Shown here: one piece after another, positions 1 through 13,135 of the stretch
How positions within the stretch are numbered: the stretch's first letter is position 1
Layout of the letters: each line of letters starts with the position of its first letter
DNA from: Arenicola marina
Lineage: Eukaryota > Annelida > Polychaeta > Arenicolidae
NCBI GenBank assembly: GCA_964019135.1
Contig: OZ025260.1
Coordinates: forward strand, 34,156,254-34,220,253
Reading direction: 5' to 3'
Length of the DNA stretch: 64,000 nt
Notes under the pieces: model-generated
Seen by the model: only the letters and a program-made list of their open reading frames with translations
Databases searched by the model: none
Told to the model about the DNA's origin: nothing
Program-made: the position numbers and the translations under genes

Positions 1-3000
1 CCGAGTACTGACAGAGAGCTGAGGCTTGGTGACGGTAACCGGGCTGTAGGCCGAGTACTGACAGAGAGCTGAGGCTTGGTGACGGTAACCGGGCGTAGGC
101 CGAGTACTGACAGAGAGCTGAGGCTTGGTGACGGTAACCGGGCTGTAGGCCGAGTACTGACAGAGAGCTGAGGCTTGGTGACGGTAACCGGGCTGTAGGC
201 CGAGTACTGACAGAGAGCTGAAGCTTGGTGACGGTAACCGGGCTGTAGGCCGAGCACTGATAGAGAGCTGAGGCTTGGTGACGGTAACCGGGCTGTAGGC
301 CGAGTACTGACAGAGAGCTGAGGCTTGGTGACGGTAACCGGGCTGTAGGCCGAGTACTGACAGAGAGCTGAGGCTTGGTGACGGTAACCGGGCTGTAGGC
401 CGAGTACTGATAGAGAGCTGAGGCTTGGTGACGGTAACCGCGCTGTAGGCCGAGTACTGACAGAGAGCTAAGGCTTGGTGACGGTAACCGGGCGGTAGGC
501 CGAGTACTGACAGAGAGCTGAGGCTTGGTTAGGGTAACCGGGCCGAGTACTGACAGAGAACTGAGGCTTGGTGACGGTAACCGGGCTGTAGGCCGAGTAC
601 TGACAGAGAGCTGAGGCTGGGTGACGGTAACTGGGCGGTAGGCCGGGTACTGACAGAGAGCTGAGGCTTGGTGACGGTAACCGGGCTGTAGGCTAAGTAC
701 TGACAGAGAGCTGAGGCTTGGTGACGGTAACCGGGCTGTAGGCCGAGTACTGACAGAGAGCTGAGGCTTGGTGACGGCGACCGCGCCGTAGGCCGAGTAC
801 TGACAGAGAGCTGAGGCTTGGTGACGGTAACCGGGCTGTAGGCCGAGTACGGACAGAGAGCTGAGGTTTGGTGACGATAACCCTGCTGTAGGCCGAGTAC
901 CGACAGAGAGCTGAGGCTTGGTGACGGTAACCGGGCGGTAGGCCGAGTGCTGACAGAGAGCTGAGGCTTGGTGACGGTAACCGGGCGGTAGGCCGAGTAC
1001 TGACAGAGAGCTGAGGCTTGGTGACGGTAACCGGGCTGTAGGCCGAGTACTGACAGAGAGCTGAGGCTTGGTGACGGTAACCGGGCGGTAGGCCGAGTAC
1101 TGACAGAGAGCTGAGGCTTGGTGACGGTAACCGGGCGGTAGGCCGAGTACTGACAGAGAGCTGAGGCTTGGTGACGGTAACCGGGCTGTAGGCCGAGTAC
1201 TGACAGAGAGCTGAGGCTTGGTGACGGTAACCGGGCTGTAGGCCGAGTACTGACAGAGAGCTGAAGCTTGGTGACGGTAACCGGGCTGTAGGCCGAGTAC
1301 TGACAGAGAGCTGAGGCTTGGTGACGGTAACCGGGCTGTAGGCCGAGTACTGATAGAGAGCTGAGGCTTGGTGACGGTAACCGGGCGGTAGGCCGAGTAC
1401 TGACAGAGAGCTGAGGCTTGGTGACGGTAACCGCGCTGTAGACCGAGTACTGACAGAGAGCTAAGGCTTGGTGACGGTAACCGGGCGGTAGGCCGAGTAC
1501 TGACAGAGAGCTGAGGCTGGGTGACGGTAACCGGGCTGTAGGCCGAGTACTGACAGAGAGCTGAGGCTTGGTGACGGTAACTGGGCTGTACCCGAGTACT
1601 GACAGAGATCTGAGTTATGGTGACGGTAACCGGGCGGTAGGCCGAGTATTGACAGAGAACCGAGGCTTGGTGACGGTAACCGGGCTGTAGGCCGAGTACT
1701 GACAGAAAGCTGAGGCTTGGTGACGGTAACCGGGATGTAGGCCGAATACTGACAGAGAGCTGAGTCTTGGTGACGGTAGCCGGGCGGTAGGCCGAGTACT
1801 GACAGAGAGCTGAGGCTTGGTGACGGTAACCGGGCTGTAGGCCGAGTACTGACAGAGAGCTGAGGCTTGGTGACGGTAACCGGGCTGTAGGCCGAGTACT
1901 GATAGAGAGCTGAGGCTTGGTGACGGTAACCGGGCTGTAGGCCGAGTACTGACAGAGAGCTGAGGCTTGGTGACGGTAACCGGGCTGTAGGCCGAGTACT
2001 GACAGAGAGCTGAGGCTTGGTGACGGTAACCGGGCTGTAGGCCGAGTAATGACAGAGAGCCGAGGCTTGGTGACGGTAACCGGGCCGAGTACTGACAGAG
2101 AGCTGAGGCTTGGTGACGGTAACCGGGCTGTAGGCCGAGTACTGACAGAGAGCTGAGGCTTGGTGACGGTAACCGGGCTGTAGGCCGAGTACTGACAGCG
2201 AGCTGAGACTTGGTGACGGTAACCGGGCTGCAGACCGAGTTTTGACAGAAAGCTGAGGCTTGGTGACGGTAACCGGGCTGTAGGCCGAGTGCTGACAGAG
2301 AGCTGAGGCTTGGTGACGGTAATCGGGCTGTAGGCCGAATACTGACAGAGAGCTGAGGCTTGGTGACGGTAACCGGGCTGTAGGCCGAGTACTGACAGAG
2401 AGCTGAGGCTTGGTGACGGTAACCGGGCGGTAGGCCGAGTACTGATAGAGAGCTGAGGCTTGGTGACGGTAACCGGGCTGTAGGCCGAGTACTGACAGAG
2501 AGCTGAGGCTTGGTGACGGTAACCGGGCGGTAGGCCGAGTACTGACAGAGAGCTGAGGCTTGGTGACGGTAACCGGGCTGTAGACCGAGTACTGACAGAG
2601 AGCTGAGGCTTGGTGACGGTAACCGGGCTGTAGGCCGAGTACTGACAGAGAGCTGAGGCTTGGTGACGGTAACCGGGCGGTAGGCCGAGTACTGACAGAG
2701 AGCTGAGGCTTGGTGACGGTAACCGGGCTGTAGGCCGAGTACTGACAGAGAGCTGAGGCTTGGTGACAGTAACCGGGCTGTAGGCCGAGTACTGACAGAG
2801 AGCTGAGGCTTGGTGACGGTAACTGGGCTGTACCCGAGTACTGACAGAGAGATGAGTTATGGTGACGGTAACCGGGCGGTAGGCCGAGTATTGACAGAGA
2901 ACCGAGGCTTTGTGACGGTAACCGGGCTGTAGGCCGAGTACTGACAGAAAGCTGAGGCTTGGTGACGGTAACCGGGCTGTAGGCCGAGTACTGACAGAGA

Positions 3001-5371
3001 GCTGAGGCTTGGTGACGGTAACCGGGCTGTAGGCCGAGTACTGACAGAGAGCTGAGGCTTGGTGACGGTAACCGGGCTGTAGGCCGAGTACTGACAGAGA
3101 GCTGAGGCTTGGTGACGGTAACCGGGCTGTAGGCCGAGTACTGATAGAGAGCTGAGGCTTGGTGACGGTAACCGGGCGGTAGGCCGAGTACTGACAGAGA
3201 GCTGAGGCTTGGTGACGGTAACCGCGCTGTAGGCCGAGTACTGACAGAGAGCTGAGGCTTGGTGACGGTAACCGGGCGGTAGGCCGAGTACTGACAGAGA
3301 GCTAAGGCTTGGTGACGGTAACCGGGCGGTAGGCCGAGTACTGACAGAGAGCTGAGTCTTGGTGACGGTAACCGGGCGGTAGGCCGAGTACTGACAGAGA
3401 GCTGAGTTATGGTGACGGTAACCGGGCGGTAGGCCGAGTACTGACAGAGAGCTGAGGCTTGGTGACGGTAACCGGGCGGTAGGCCGAGTACTGACAGAGA
3501 GCTGAGGCTTGGTGACGGTAACCGGGCTGTAGGCCGAGTACTGACAGAGAGCTGCGGCTTGGTGACGGTAACTGGGCTGTACCCGAGTACTGACAGAGAG
3601 CTGAGACTTGGTGACGGTAACCGGGCTGCAGGCCGAGTATTGACAGAGAGCTGAGACTTGGTGACGGTAACCGGGCGGTAGGCCGAGTACTGACAGAGAG
3701 CTGTGGCTTGGTGACGGTAACCGGGCTGTAGGCCGAGTACTGATAGAGAGCTGAGGCTTGGTGACGGTAACCGCGCTGTAGGCCGAGTACAGACAGAGAG
3801 CTGAGGCTTGGTGACGGTAACCGGGCGGTAGGCCGAGTACTGACAGAGAGCTGAGGCTTGGTGACGGTAACCGGGCTGTAGGCCGAGTACTGATAGAGAG
3901 CTGAGGCTTGGTGACGGTAACCGGGCTGTAGGCCGAGTACTGACAGAGAGCTGAGGCTTGGTGATGGTAACCGGGCTGTAGGCCGAGTACTGAAAGAGAG
4001 CTGAGGCTTGGTGACGGTAATCGGGCTTTAGGCCGAGTACTGATAGAGAGCTGAGGCTTGGTGACGGTAACCGGGCGGTAGGCCGAGTACTGACAGAGAG
4101 CTGAGGCTTGGTGACGGTAACCGGGCTGTAGGCCGAGTACTGACAGAGAGCTGAGGCTTGGTGACGGTAACCGGGCGTAGGCCGAGTACTGACAGAGAGC
4201 TGAGGCTTGGTGACAGTAACCGGGCTGTAGGCCGAGTACTGACAGAGAGCTGAGGCTTGGTGACGGTAACCGGGCTGTAGGCCGAGTACTGATAGAGAGC
4301 TGAGGCTTGGTGACGGTAACCGGGCTGTAGGCCGAGTACTGACAGAGAGCTGAGGGTTGGTGACGGTAACCGGGCTGTAGGCCGAGTACTGACAGAGAGC
4401 TGAGGCTTGGTGACGGTAACCGGGCTGTAGGCCGAGTACTGATAGAGAGCTGAGGCTTGGTGACGGTAACCGCGCTGTAGGCCGAGTACTGACAGAGAGC
4501 TGAGGCTTGGTGACGGTAACCGGGCGGTAGGCCGAGTACTGACAGAGAGCTAAGGCTTGGTGACGGTAACCGGGCGGTAGGCCGAGTACTGACAGAGAGC
4601 TGAGTCTTGGTGACGGTAACCGGGCGGTAGGCCGAGTACTGACAGAGAGCTGAGTTATGGTGACGGTAACTGGGCGGTAGGCCGAGTATTGACAGAGAAC
4701 CGAGGCTTGGTGGCGGTAACCGGGCTGTAGGCCGAGTACTGACAGAGAGCTGAGGCTTGGTGACGGTAACCGGGCTGTAGGCCGAGTACTGACAGCGAGC
4801 TGAGACTTGGTGACGGTAACCGGGCTGCAGGCCGAGTATTGACAGAGAGCTGAGACTTGGTGACGGTAACCGGGCGGTAGGCCGAGTACTGACAGAGAGC
4901 TGTGGCTTGGTGACGGTAACCGGGCTGTAGGCCGAGTACTGACAGAGAGCTGAGGCTTGGTGATGGTAACCGGGCTGTAGGCCGAGTACTGATAGAGAGC
5001 TGAGGCTTGGTGACGGTAATCGCGCTGTAGGCCGAGTACTGACAGAGAGCTGAGGCTTGGTGACGGTAACCGGGCGGTAGGCCGAGTACTGACAGAGAGC
5101 TGAGGCTTGGTGACGGTAACCGGGCTGTAGGCCGAGTACTGACAGAGAGCTGAGGCTTGGTGACGGTAACCGGGCTGTAGGCCGAGTACTGACAGAGAGC
5201 TGAGGCTTGGTGACGGTAATCGGGCTGTCGGCCGAGTACTGATAGAGAGCTGAGGCTTGGTGACGGTAACCGGGCGGTAGGCCGAGTACTGACAGAGAGC
5301 TGAGGCTTGGTGACGGTAACCGGGCTGTAGGCCGAGTACTGACAGAGAGCTGAGGCTTGGTGACGGTAACC

Positions 5372-8300
5372 GGGCGTAGGCCGAGTACTGACAGAGAGCT
5401 GAGGCTTGGTGACGGTAACCGGGCTGTAGGCCGAGTACTGACAGAGAGCTGAGGCTTGGTGACGGTAACCGGGCTGTAGGCCGAGTACTGACAGAGAGCT
5501 GAAGCTTGGTGACGGTAACCGGGCTGTAGGCCGAGCACTGATAGAGAGCTGAGGCTTGGTGACGGTAACCGGGCTGTAGGCCGAGTACTGACAGAGAGCT
5601 GAGGCTTGGTGACGGTAACCGGGCTGTAGGCCGAGTACTGACAGAGATCTGAGGCTTGGTGACGGTAACCGGGCTGTAGGCCGAGTACTGATAGAGAGCT
5701 GAGGCTTGGTGACGGTAACCGCGCTGTAGGCCGAGTACTGACAGAGAGCTAAGGCTTGGTGACGGTAACCGGGCGGTAGGCCGAGTACTGACAGAGAGCT
5801 GAGGCTTGGTGACGGTAACCGCGCTGTAGGCCGAGTACTGACAGAGAGCTGAGGCTTGGTGACGGTAACCGGGCGGTAGGCCGAGTACTGACAGAGAGCT
5901 AAGGCTTGGTGACGGTAACCGGGCCGAGTACTGACAGAGAGCTGAGGCTTGGTGACGGTAACCGGGCTGTAGGCCGAGTACTGACAGAGAGCTGAGGCTT
6001 GGTGACGGTAACCGGGCTGTAGGCCGAGTACTGACAGCGAGCTGAGACTTGGTGACGGTAACCGGGCTGCAGACCGAGTTTTGACAGAGAGCTGAGGCTT
6101 GGTGACGGTAACCGGGCTGTAGGCCGAGTACTGACAGAGAGCTGAGGCTTGGTGACGGTAATCGGGCTGTAGGCCGAATACTGACAGAGAGCTGAGGCTT
6201 GGTGACGGTAACCGGGCTGTAGGCCGAGTACTGACAGAGAGCTGAGGCTTGGTGACGGTAACCGGGCGGTAGGCCGAGTACTGACAGAGAGCTGAGGCTT
6301 GGTGACGGTAACCGGGCTGTAGGCCGAGTACTGACAGAGAGCTGAGGCTTGGTGACGGTAACCGGGCGGTAGGCCGAGTACTGACAGAGAGCTGAGGCTT
6401 GGTGACGGTAACCGGGCTGTAGACCGAGTACTGACAGAGAGCTGAGGCTTGGTGACGGTAACCGGGCTGTAGGCCGAGTACTGACAGAGAGCTGAGGCTT
6501 GGTGACGGTAACCGGGCTGTAGGCCGAGTACTGACAGAGAGCTGAGGCTTGGTGACGGTAACTGGGCTGTACCCGAGTACTGACAGAGAGCTGAGTTATG
6601 GTGACGGTAACCGGGCGGTAGGCCGAGTATTGACAGAGAACCGAGGCTTGGTGGCGGTAACCGGGCTGTAGGCCGAGTACTGACAGAGAGCTGAGGCTTG
6701 GTGACGGTAACCGGGCTGTAGGCCGAGTACTGACAGAGAGCTGAGGCTTGGTGACGGTAACCGGGCTGTAGGCCGAGTACTGACAGCGAGCTGAGACTTG
6801 GTGACGGTAACCGGGCTGCAGGCCGAGTATTGACAGAGAGCTGAGACTTGGTGACGGTAACCGGGCGGTAGGCCGAGTACTGACAGAGAGCTGAGGCTTG
6901 GTGACGGTAACCGGGCTGTAGGCCGAGTACTGACAGAGAGCTGAGGCTTGGTGACGGTAACCGGGCTGTAGGCCGAGTACTGACAGAGAGCTGAGGCTTG
7001 GTGACGGTAATCGGGCTGTCGGCCGAGTACTGATAGAGAGCTGAGGCTTGGTGACGGTAACCGGGCGGTAGGCCGAGTACTGACAGAGAGCTGAGGCTTG
7101 GTGACGGTAACCGGGCTGTAGGCCGAGTACTGACAGAGAGCTGAGGCTTGGTGACGGTAACCGGGCGTAGGCCGAGTACTGACAGAGAGCTGAGGCTTGG
7201 TGACGGTAACCGGGCTGTAGGCCGAGTACTGACAGAGAGCTGAGGCTTGGTGACGGTAACCGGGCTGTAGGCCGAGTACTGACAGAGAGCTGAAGCTTGG
7301 TGACGGTAACCGGGCTGTAGGCCGAGCACTGATAGAGAGCTGAGGCTTGGTGACGGTAACCGGGCTGTAGGCCGAGTACTGACAGAGAGCTGAGGCTTGG
7401 TGACGGTAACCGGGCTGTAGGCCGAGTACTGACAGAGATCTGAGGCTTGGTGACGGTAACCGGGCTGTAGGCCGAGTACTGATAGAGAGCTGAGGCTTGG
7501 TGACGGTAACCGCGCTGTAGGCCGAGTACTGACAGAGAGCTAAGGCTTGGTGACGGTAACCGGGCGGTAGGCCGAGTACTGACAGAGAGCTGAGGCTTGG
7601 TGACGGTAACCGCGCTGTAGGCCGAGTACTGACAGAGAGCTGAGGCTTGGTGACGGTAACCGGGCGGTAGGCCGAGGACTGACAGAGAGCTAAGGCTTGG
7701 TGACGGTAACCGGGCCGAGTACTGACAGAGAGCTGAGGCTTGGTGACGGTAACCGGGCTGTAGGCCGAGTACTGACAGAGAGCTGAGGCTTGGTGACGGT
7801 AACCGGGCTGTAGGCCGAGTACTGACAGCGAGCTGAGACTTGGTGACGGTAACCGGGCTGCAGACCGAGTTTTGACAGAGAGCTGAGGCTTGGTGACGGT
7901 AACCGGGCTGTAGGCCGAGTACTGACAGAGAGCTGAGGCTTGGTGACGGTAATCGGGCTGTAGGCCGAATACTGACAGAGAGCTGAGGCTTGGTGACGGT
8001 AACCGGGCTGTAGGCCGAGTACTGACAGAGAGCTGAGGCTTGGTGACGGTAACCGGGCGGTAGGCCGAGTACTGACAGAGAGCTGAGGCTTGGTGACGGT
8101 AACCGGGCTGTAGGCCGAGTACTGACAGAGAGCTGAGGCTTGGTGACGGTAACCGGGCGGTAGGCCGAGTACTGACAGAGAGCTGAGGCTTGGTGACGGT
8201 AACCGGGCTGTAGACCGAGTACTGACAGAGAGCTGAGGCTTGGTGACGGTAACCGGGCTGTAGGCCGAGTACTGACAGAGAGCTGAGGCTTGGTGACGGT

Positions 8301-11300
8301 AACCGGGCTGTAGGCCGAGTACTGACAGAGAGCTGAGGCTTGGTGACGGTAACTGGGCTGTACCCGAGTACTGACAGAGAGCTGAGTTATGGTGACGGTA
8401 ACCGGGCGGTAGGCCGAGTATTGACAGAGAACCGAGGCTTGGTGGCGGTAACCGGGCTGTAGGCCGAGTGCTGACAGAGAGCTGAGGCTTGGTGACGGTA
8501 ACCGGGCTGTAGGCCGAGTACTGACAGAGAGCTGAGGCTTGGTGACGGTAACCGGGCTGTAGGCCGAGTACTGACAGCGAGCTGAGACTTGGTGACGGTA
8601 ACCGGGCTGCAGGCCGAGTATTGACAGAGAGCTGAGACTTGGTGACGGTAACCGGGCGGTAGGCCGAGTACTGACAGAGAGCTGAGGCTTGGTGACGGTA
8701 ACCGGGCTGTAGGCCGAGTACTGACAGAGAGCTGAGGCTTGGTGACGGTAACCGGGCTGTAGGCCGAGTACTGACAGAGAGCTGAGGCTTGGTGACGGTA
8801 ATCGGGCTGTCGGCCGAGTACTGATAGAGAGCTGAGGCTTGGTGACGGTAACCGGGCGGTAGGCCGAGTACTGACAGAGAGCTGAGGCTTGGTGACGGTA
8901 ACCGGGCTGTAGGCCGAGTACTGACAGAGAGCTGAGGCTTGGTGACGGTAACCGGGCGTAGGCCGAGTACTGACAGAGAGCTGAGGCTTGGTGACGGTAA
9001 CCGGGCTGTAGGCCGAGTACTGACAGAGAGCTGAGGCTTGGTGACGGTAACCGGGCTGTAGGCCGAGTACTGACAGAGAGCTGAAGCTTGGTGACGGTAA
9101 CCGGGCTGTAGGCCGAGCACTGATAGAGAGCTGAGGCTTGGTGACGGTAACCGGGCTGTAGGCCGAGTACTGACAGAGAGCTGAGGCTTGGTGACGGTAA
9201 CCGGGCTGTAGGCCGAGTACTGACAGAGATCTGAGGCTTGGTGACGGTAACCGGGCTGTAGGCCGAGTACTGATAGAGAGCTGAGGCTTGGTGACGGTAA
9301 CCGCGCTGTAGGCCGAGTACTGACAGAGAGCTAAGGCTTGGTGACGGTAACCGGGCGGTAGGCCGAGTACTGACAGAGAGCTGAGGCTTGGTGACGGTAA
9401 CCGCGCTGTAGGCCGAGTACTGACAGAGAGCTGAGGCTTGGTGACGGTAACCGGGCGGTAGGCCGAGTACTGACAGAGAGCTAAGGCTTGGTGACGGTAA
9501 CCGGGCCGAGTACTGACAGAGAGCTGAGGCTTGGTGACGGTAACCGGGCTGTAGGCCGAGTACTGACAGAGAGCTGAGGCTTGGTGACGGTAACCGGGCT
9601 GTAGGCCGAGTACTGACAGCGAGCTGAGACTTGGTGACGGTAACCGGGCTGCAGACCGAGTTTTGACAGAGAGCTGAGGCTTGGTGACGGTAACCGGGCG
9701 GTAGGCCGAGTACTGACAGAGAGCTGAGGCTTGGTGACGGTAACCGGGCTGTAGGCCGAGTACTGACAGAGAGCTGAGGCTTGGTGACGGTAACCGGGCG
9801 GTAGGCCGAGTACTGACAGAGAGCTGAGGCTTGGTGACGGTAACCGGGCTGTAGGCCGAGTACTGACAGAGAGCTGAGGCTTGGTGACGGTAACCGGGCG
9901 GTAGGCCGAGTACTGACAGAGAGCTGAGGCTTGGTGACGGTAACCGGGCTGTAGACCGAGTACTGACAGAGAGCTGAGGCTTGGTGACGGTAACCGGGCT
10001 GTAGGCCGAGTACTGACAGAGAGCTGAGGCTTGGTGACGGTAACCGGGCTGTAGGCCGAGTACTGACAGAGAGCTGAGGCTTGGTGACGGTAACTGGGCT
10101 GTACCCGAGTACTGACAGAGAGCTGAGTTATGGTGACGGTAACCGGGCGGTAGGCCGAGTATTGACAGAGAACCGAGGCTTGGTGGCGGTAACCGGGCTG
10201 TAGGCCGAGTACTGACAGAGAGCTGAGGCTTGGTGACGGTAACCGGGCTGTAGGCCGAGTACTGACAGAGAGCTGAGGCTTGGTGACGGTAACCGGGCTG
10301 TAGGCCGAGTACTGACAGCGAGCTGAGACTTGGTGACGGTAACCGGGCTGCAGGCCGAGTATTGACAGAGAGCTGAGACTTGGTGACGGTAACCGGGCGG
10401 TAGGCCGAGTACTGACAGAGAGCTGTGGCTTGGTGACGGTAACCGGGCTGTAGGCCGAGTACTGACAGAGAGCTGAGGCTTGGTGATGGTAACCGGGCTG
10501 TAGGCCGAGTACTGATAGAGAGCTGAGGCTTGGTGACGGTAACCGCGCTGTAGGCCGAGTACTGACAGAGAGCTGAGGTCTGGTGACGGTAACCGGGCGG
10601 TAGGCCGAGTATTGACAGAGAACCGAGGCTTGGTGGCGGTAACCGGGCTGTAGGCCGAGTGCTGACAGAGAGCTGAGGCTTGGTGACGGTAACCGGGCTG
10701 TAGGCCGAGTACTGACAGAGAGCTGAGGCTTGGTGACGGTAACCGGGCTGTAGGCCGAGTACTGACAGCGAGCTGAGACTTGGTGACGGTAACCGGGCTG
10801 CAGGCCGAGTATTGACAGAGAGCTGAGACTTGGTGACGGTAACCGGGCGGTAGGCCGAGTACTGACAGAGAGCTGAGGCTTGGTGACGGTAACCGGGCTG
10901 TAGGCCGAGTACTGACAGAGAGCTGAGGCTTGGTGACGGTAACCGGGCTGTAGGCCGAGTACTGACAGAGAGCTGAGGCTTGGTGACGGTAATCGGGCTG
11001 TCGGCCGAGTACTGATAGAGAGCTGAGGCTTGGTGACGGTAACCGGGCGGTAGGCCGAGTACTGACAGAGAGCTGAGGCTTGGTGACGGTAACCGGGCTG
11101 TAGGCCGAGTACTGACAGAGAGCTGAGGCTTGGTGACGGTAACCGGGCGTAGGCCGAGTACTGACAGAGAGCTGAGGCTTGGTGACGGTAACCGGGCTGT
11201 AGGCCGAGTACTGACAGAGAGCTGAGGCTTGGTGACGGTAACCGGGCTGTAGGCCGAGTACTGACAGAGAGCTGAAGCTTGGTGACGGTAACCGGGCTGT

Positions 11301-13135
11301 AGGCCGAGCACTGATAGAGAGCTGAGGCTTGGTGACGGTAACCGGGCTGTAGGCCGAGTACTGACAGAGAGCTGAGGCTTGGTGACGGTAACCGGGCTGT
11401 AGGCCGAGTACTGACAGAGATCTGAGGCTTGGTGACGGTAACCGGGCTGTAGGCCGAGTACTGATAGAGAGCTGAGGCTTGGTGACGGTAACCGCGCTGT
11501 AGGCCGAGTACTGACAGAGAGCTAAGGCTTGGTGACGGTAACCGGGCGGTAGGCCGAGTACTGACAGAGAGCTGAGGCTTGGTGACGGTAACCGCGCTGT
11601 AGGCCGAGTACTGACAGAGAGCTGAGGCTTGGTGACGGTAACCGGGCGGTAGGCCGAGTACTGACAGAGAGCTAAGGCTTGGTGACGGTAACCGGGCCGA
11701 GTACTGACAGAGAGCTGAGGCTTGGTGACGGTAACCGGGCTGTAGGCCGAGTACTGACAGAGAGCTGAGGCTTGGTGACGGTAACCGGGCTGTAGGCCGA
11801 GTACTGACAGCGAGCTGAGACTTGGTGACGGTAACCGGGCTGCAGACCGAGTTTTGACAGAGAGCTGAGGCTTGGTGACGGTAACCGGGCTGTAGGCCGA
11901 GTACTGACAGAGAGCTGAGGCTTGGTGACGGTAATCGGGCTGTAGGCCGAATACTGACAGAGAGCTGAGGCTTGGTGACGGTAACCGGGCTGTAGGCCGA
12001 GTACTGACAGAGAGCTGAGGCTTGGTGACGGTAACCGGGCGGTAGGCCGAGTACTGACAGAGAGCTGAGGCTTGGTGACGGTAACCGGGCTGTAGGCCGA
12101 GTACTGACAGAGAGCTGAGGCTTGGTGACGGTAACCGGGCGGTAGGCCGAGTACTGACAGAGAGCTGAGGCTTGGTGACGGTAACCGGGCTGTAGACCGA
12201 GTACTGACAGAGAGCTGAGGCTTGGTGACGGTAACCGGGCTGTAGGCCGAGTACTGACAGAGAGCTGAGGCTTGGTGACGGTAACCGGGCTGTAGGCCGA
12301 GTACTGACAGAGAGCTGAGGCTTGGTGACGGTAACTGGGCTGTACCCGAGTACTGACAGAGAGCTGAGTTATGGTGACGGTAACCGGGCGGTAGGCCGAG
12401 TATTGACAGAGAACCGAGGCTTGGTGGCGGTAACCGGGCTGTAGGCCGAGTACTGACAGAGAGCTGAGGCTTGGTGACGGTAACCGGGCTGTAGGCCGAG
12501 TACTGACAGAGAGCTGAGGCTTGGTGACGGTAACCGGGCTGTAGGCCGAGTACTGACAGCGAGCTGAGACTTGGTGACGGTAACCGGGCTGCAGGCCGAG
12601 TATTGACAGAGAGCTGAGACTTGGTGACGGTAACCGGGCGGTAGGCCGAGTACTGACAGAGAGCTGTGGCTTGGTGACGGTAACCGGGCTGTAGGCCGAG
12701 TACTGACAGAGAGCTGAGGCTTGGTGATGGTAACCGGGCTGTAGGCCGAGTACTGATAGAGAGCTGAGGCTTGGTGACGGTAACCGCGCTGTAGGCCGAG
12801 TACTGACAGAGAGCTGAGGTCTGGTGACGGTAACCGGGCGGTAGGCCGAGTACTGACAGAGAGCTGAGGCTTGGTGACGGTAACCGGGCTGTAGGCCGAG
12901 TACTGACAGAGAGCTGAGGCTTGGTGACGGTAACCGGGCTGTAGGCCGAGTACTGACAGAGAGCTGAGGCTTGGTGACGGTAATCGGGCTGTCGGCCGAG
13001 TACTGATAGAGAGCTGAGGCTTGGTGACGGTAACCGGGCGGTAGGCCGAGTACTGACAGAGAGCTGAGGCTTGGTGACGGTAACCGGGCTGTAGGCCGAG
13101 TACTGACAGAGAGCTGAGGCTTGGTGACGGTAACC
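5372..13135. repeat. 1,791-bp higher-order repeat (36 monomers), four tandem copies
   Basis: Rare unit variants recur at fixed distance. The 49-bp gggcgtagg junction lies at 5372, 7163, 8954, 11145 and 13136, giving spacings of 1,791, 1,791, 2,191 and 1,991 bp. The 43-bp junction (gggccgag) lies at 5921, 7712, 9503 and 11694 with the same spacings. 1,791 bp equals 36 units of 50 bp minus 7 (one 43-bp unit) minus 2 (two 49-bp units). The longer copies gained 8 and 4 whole units. Translations of 5899-7329 and 7690-9120 are identical, so the first copies differ very little. This is the pattern of recent unequal exchange or gene conversion. Confidence 0.95.
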
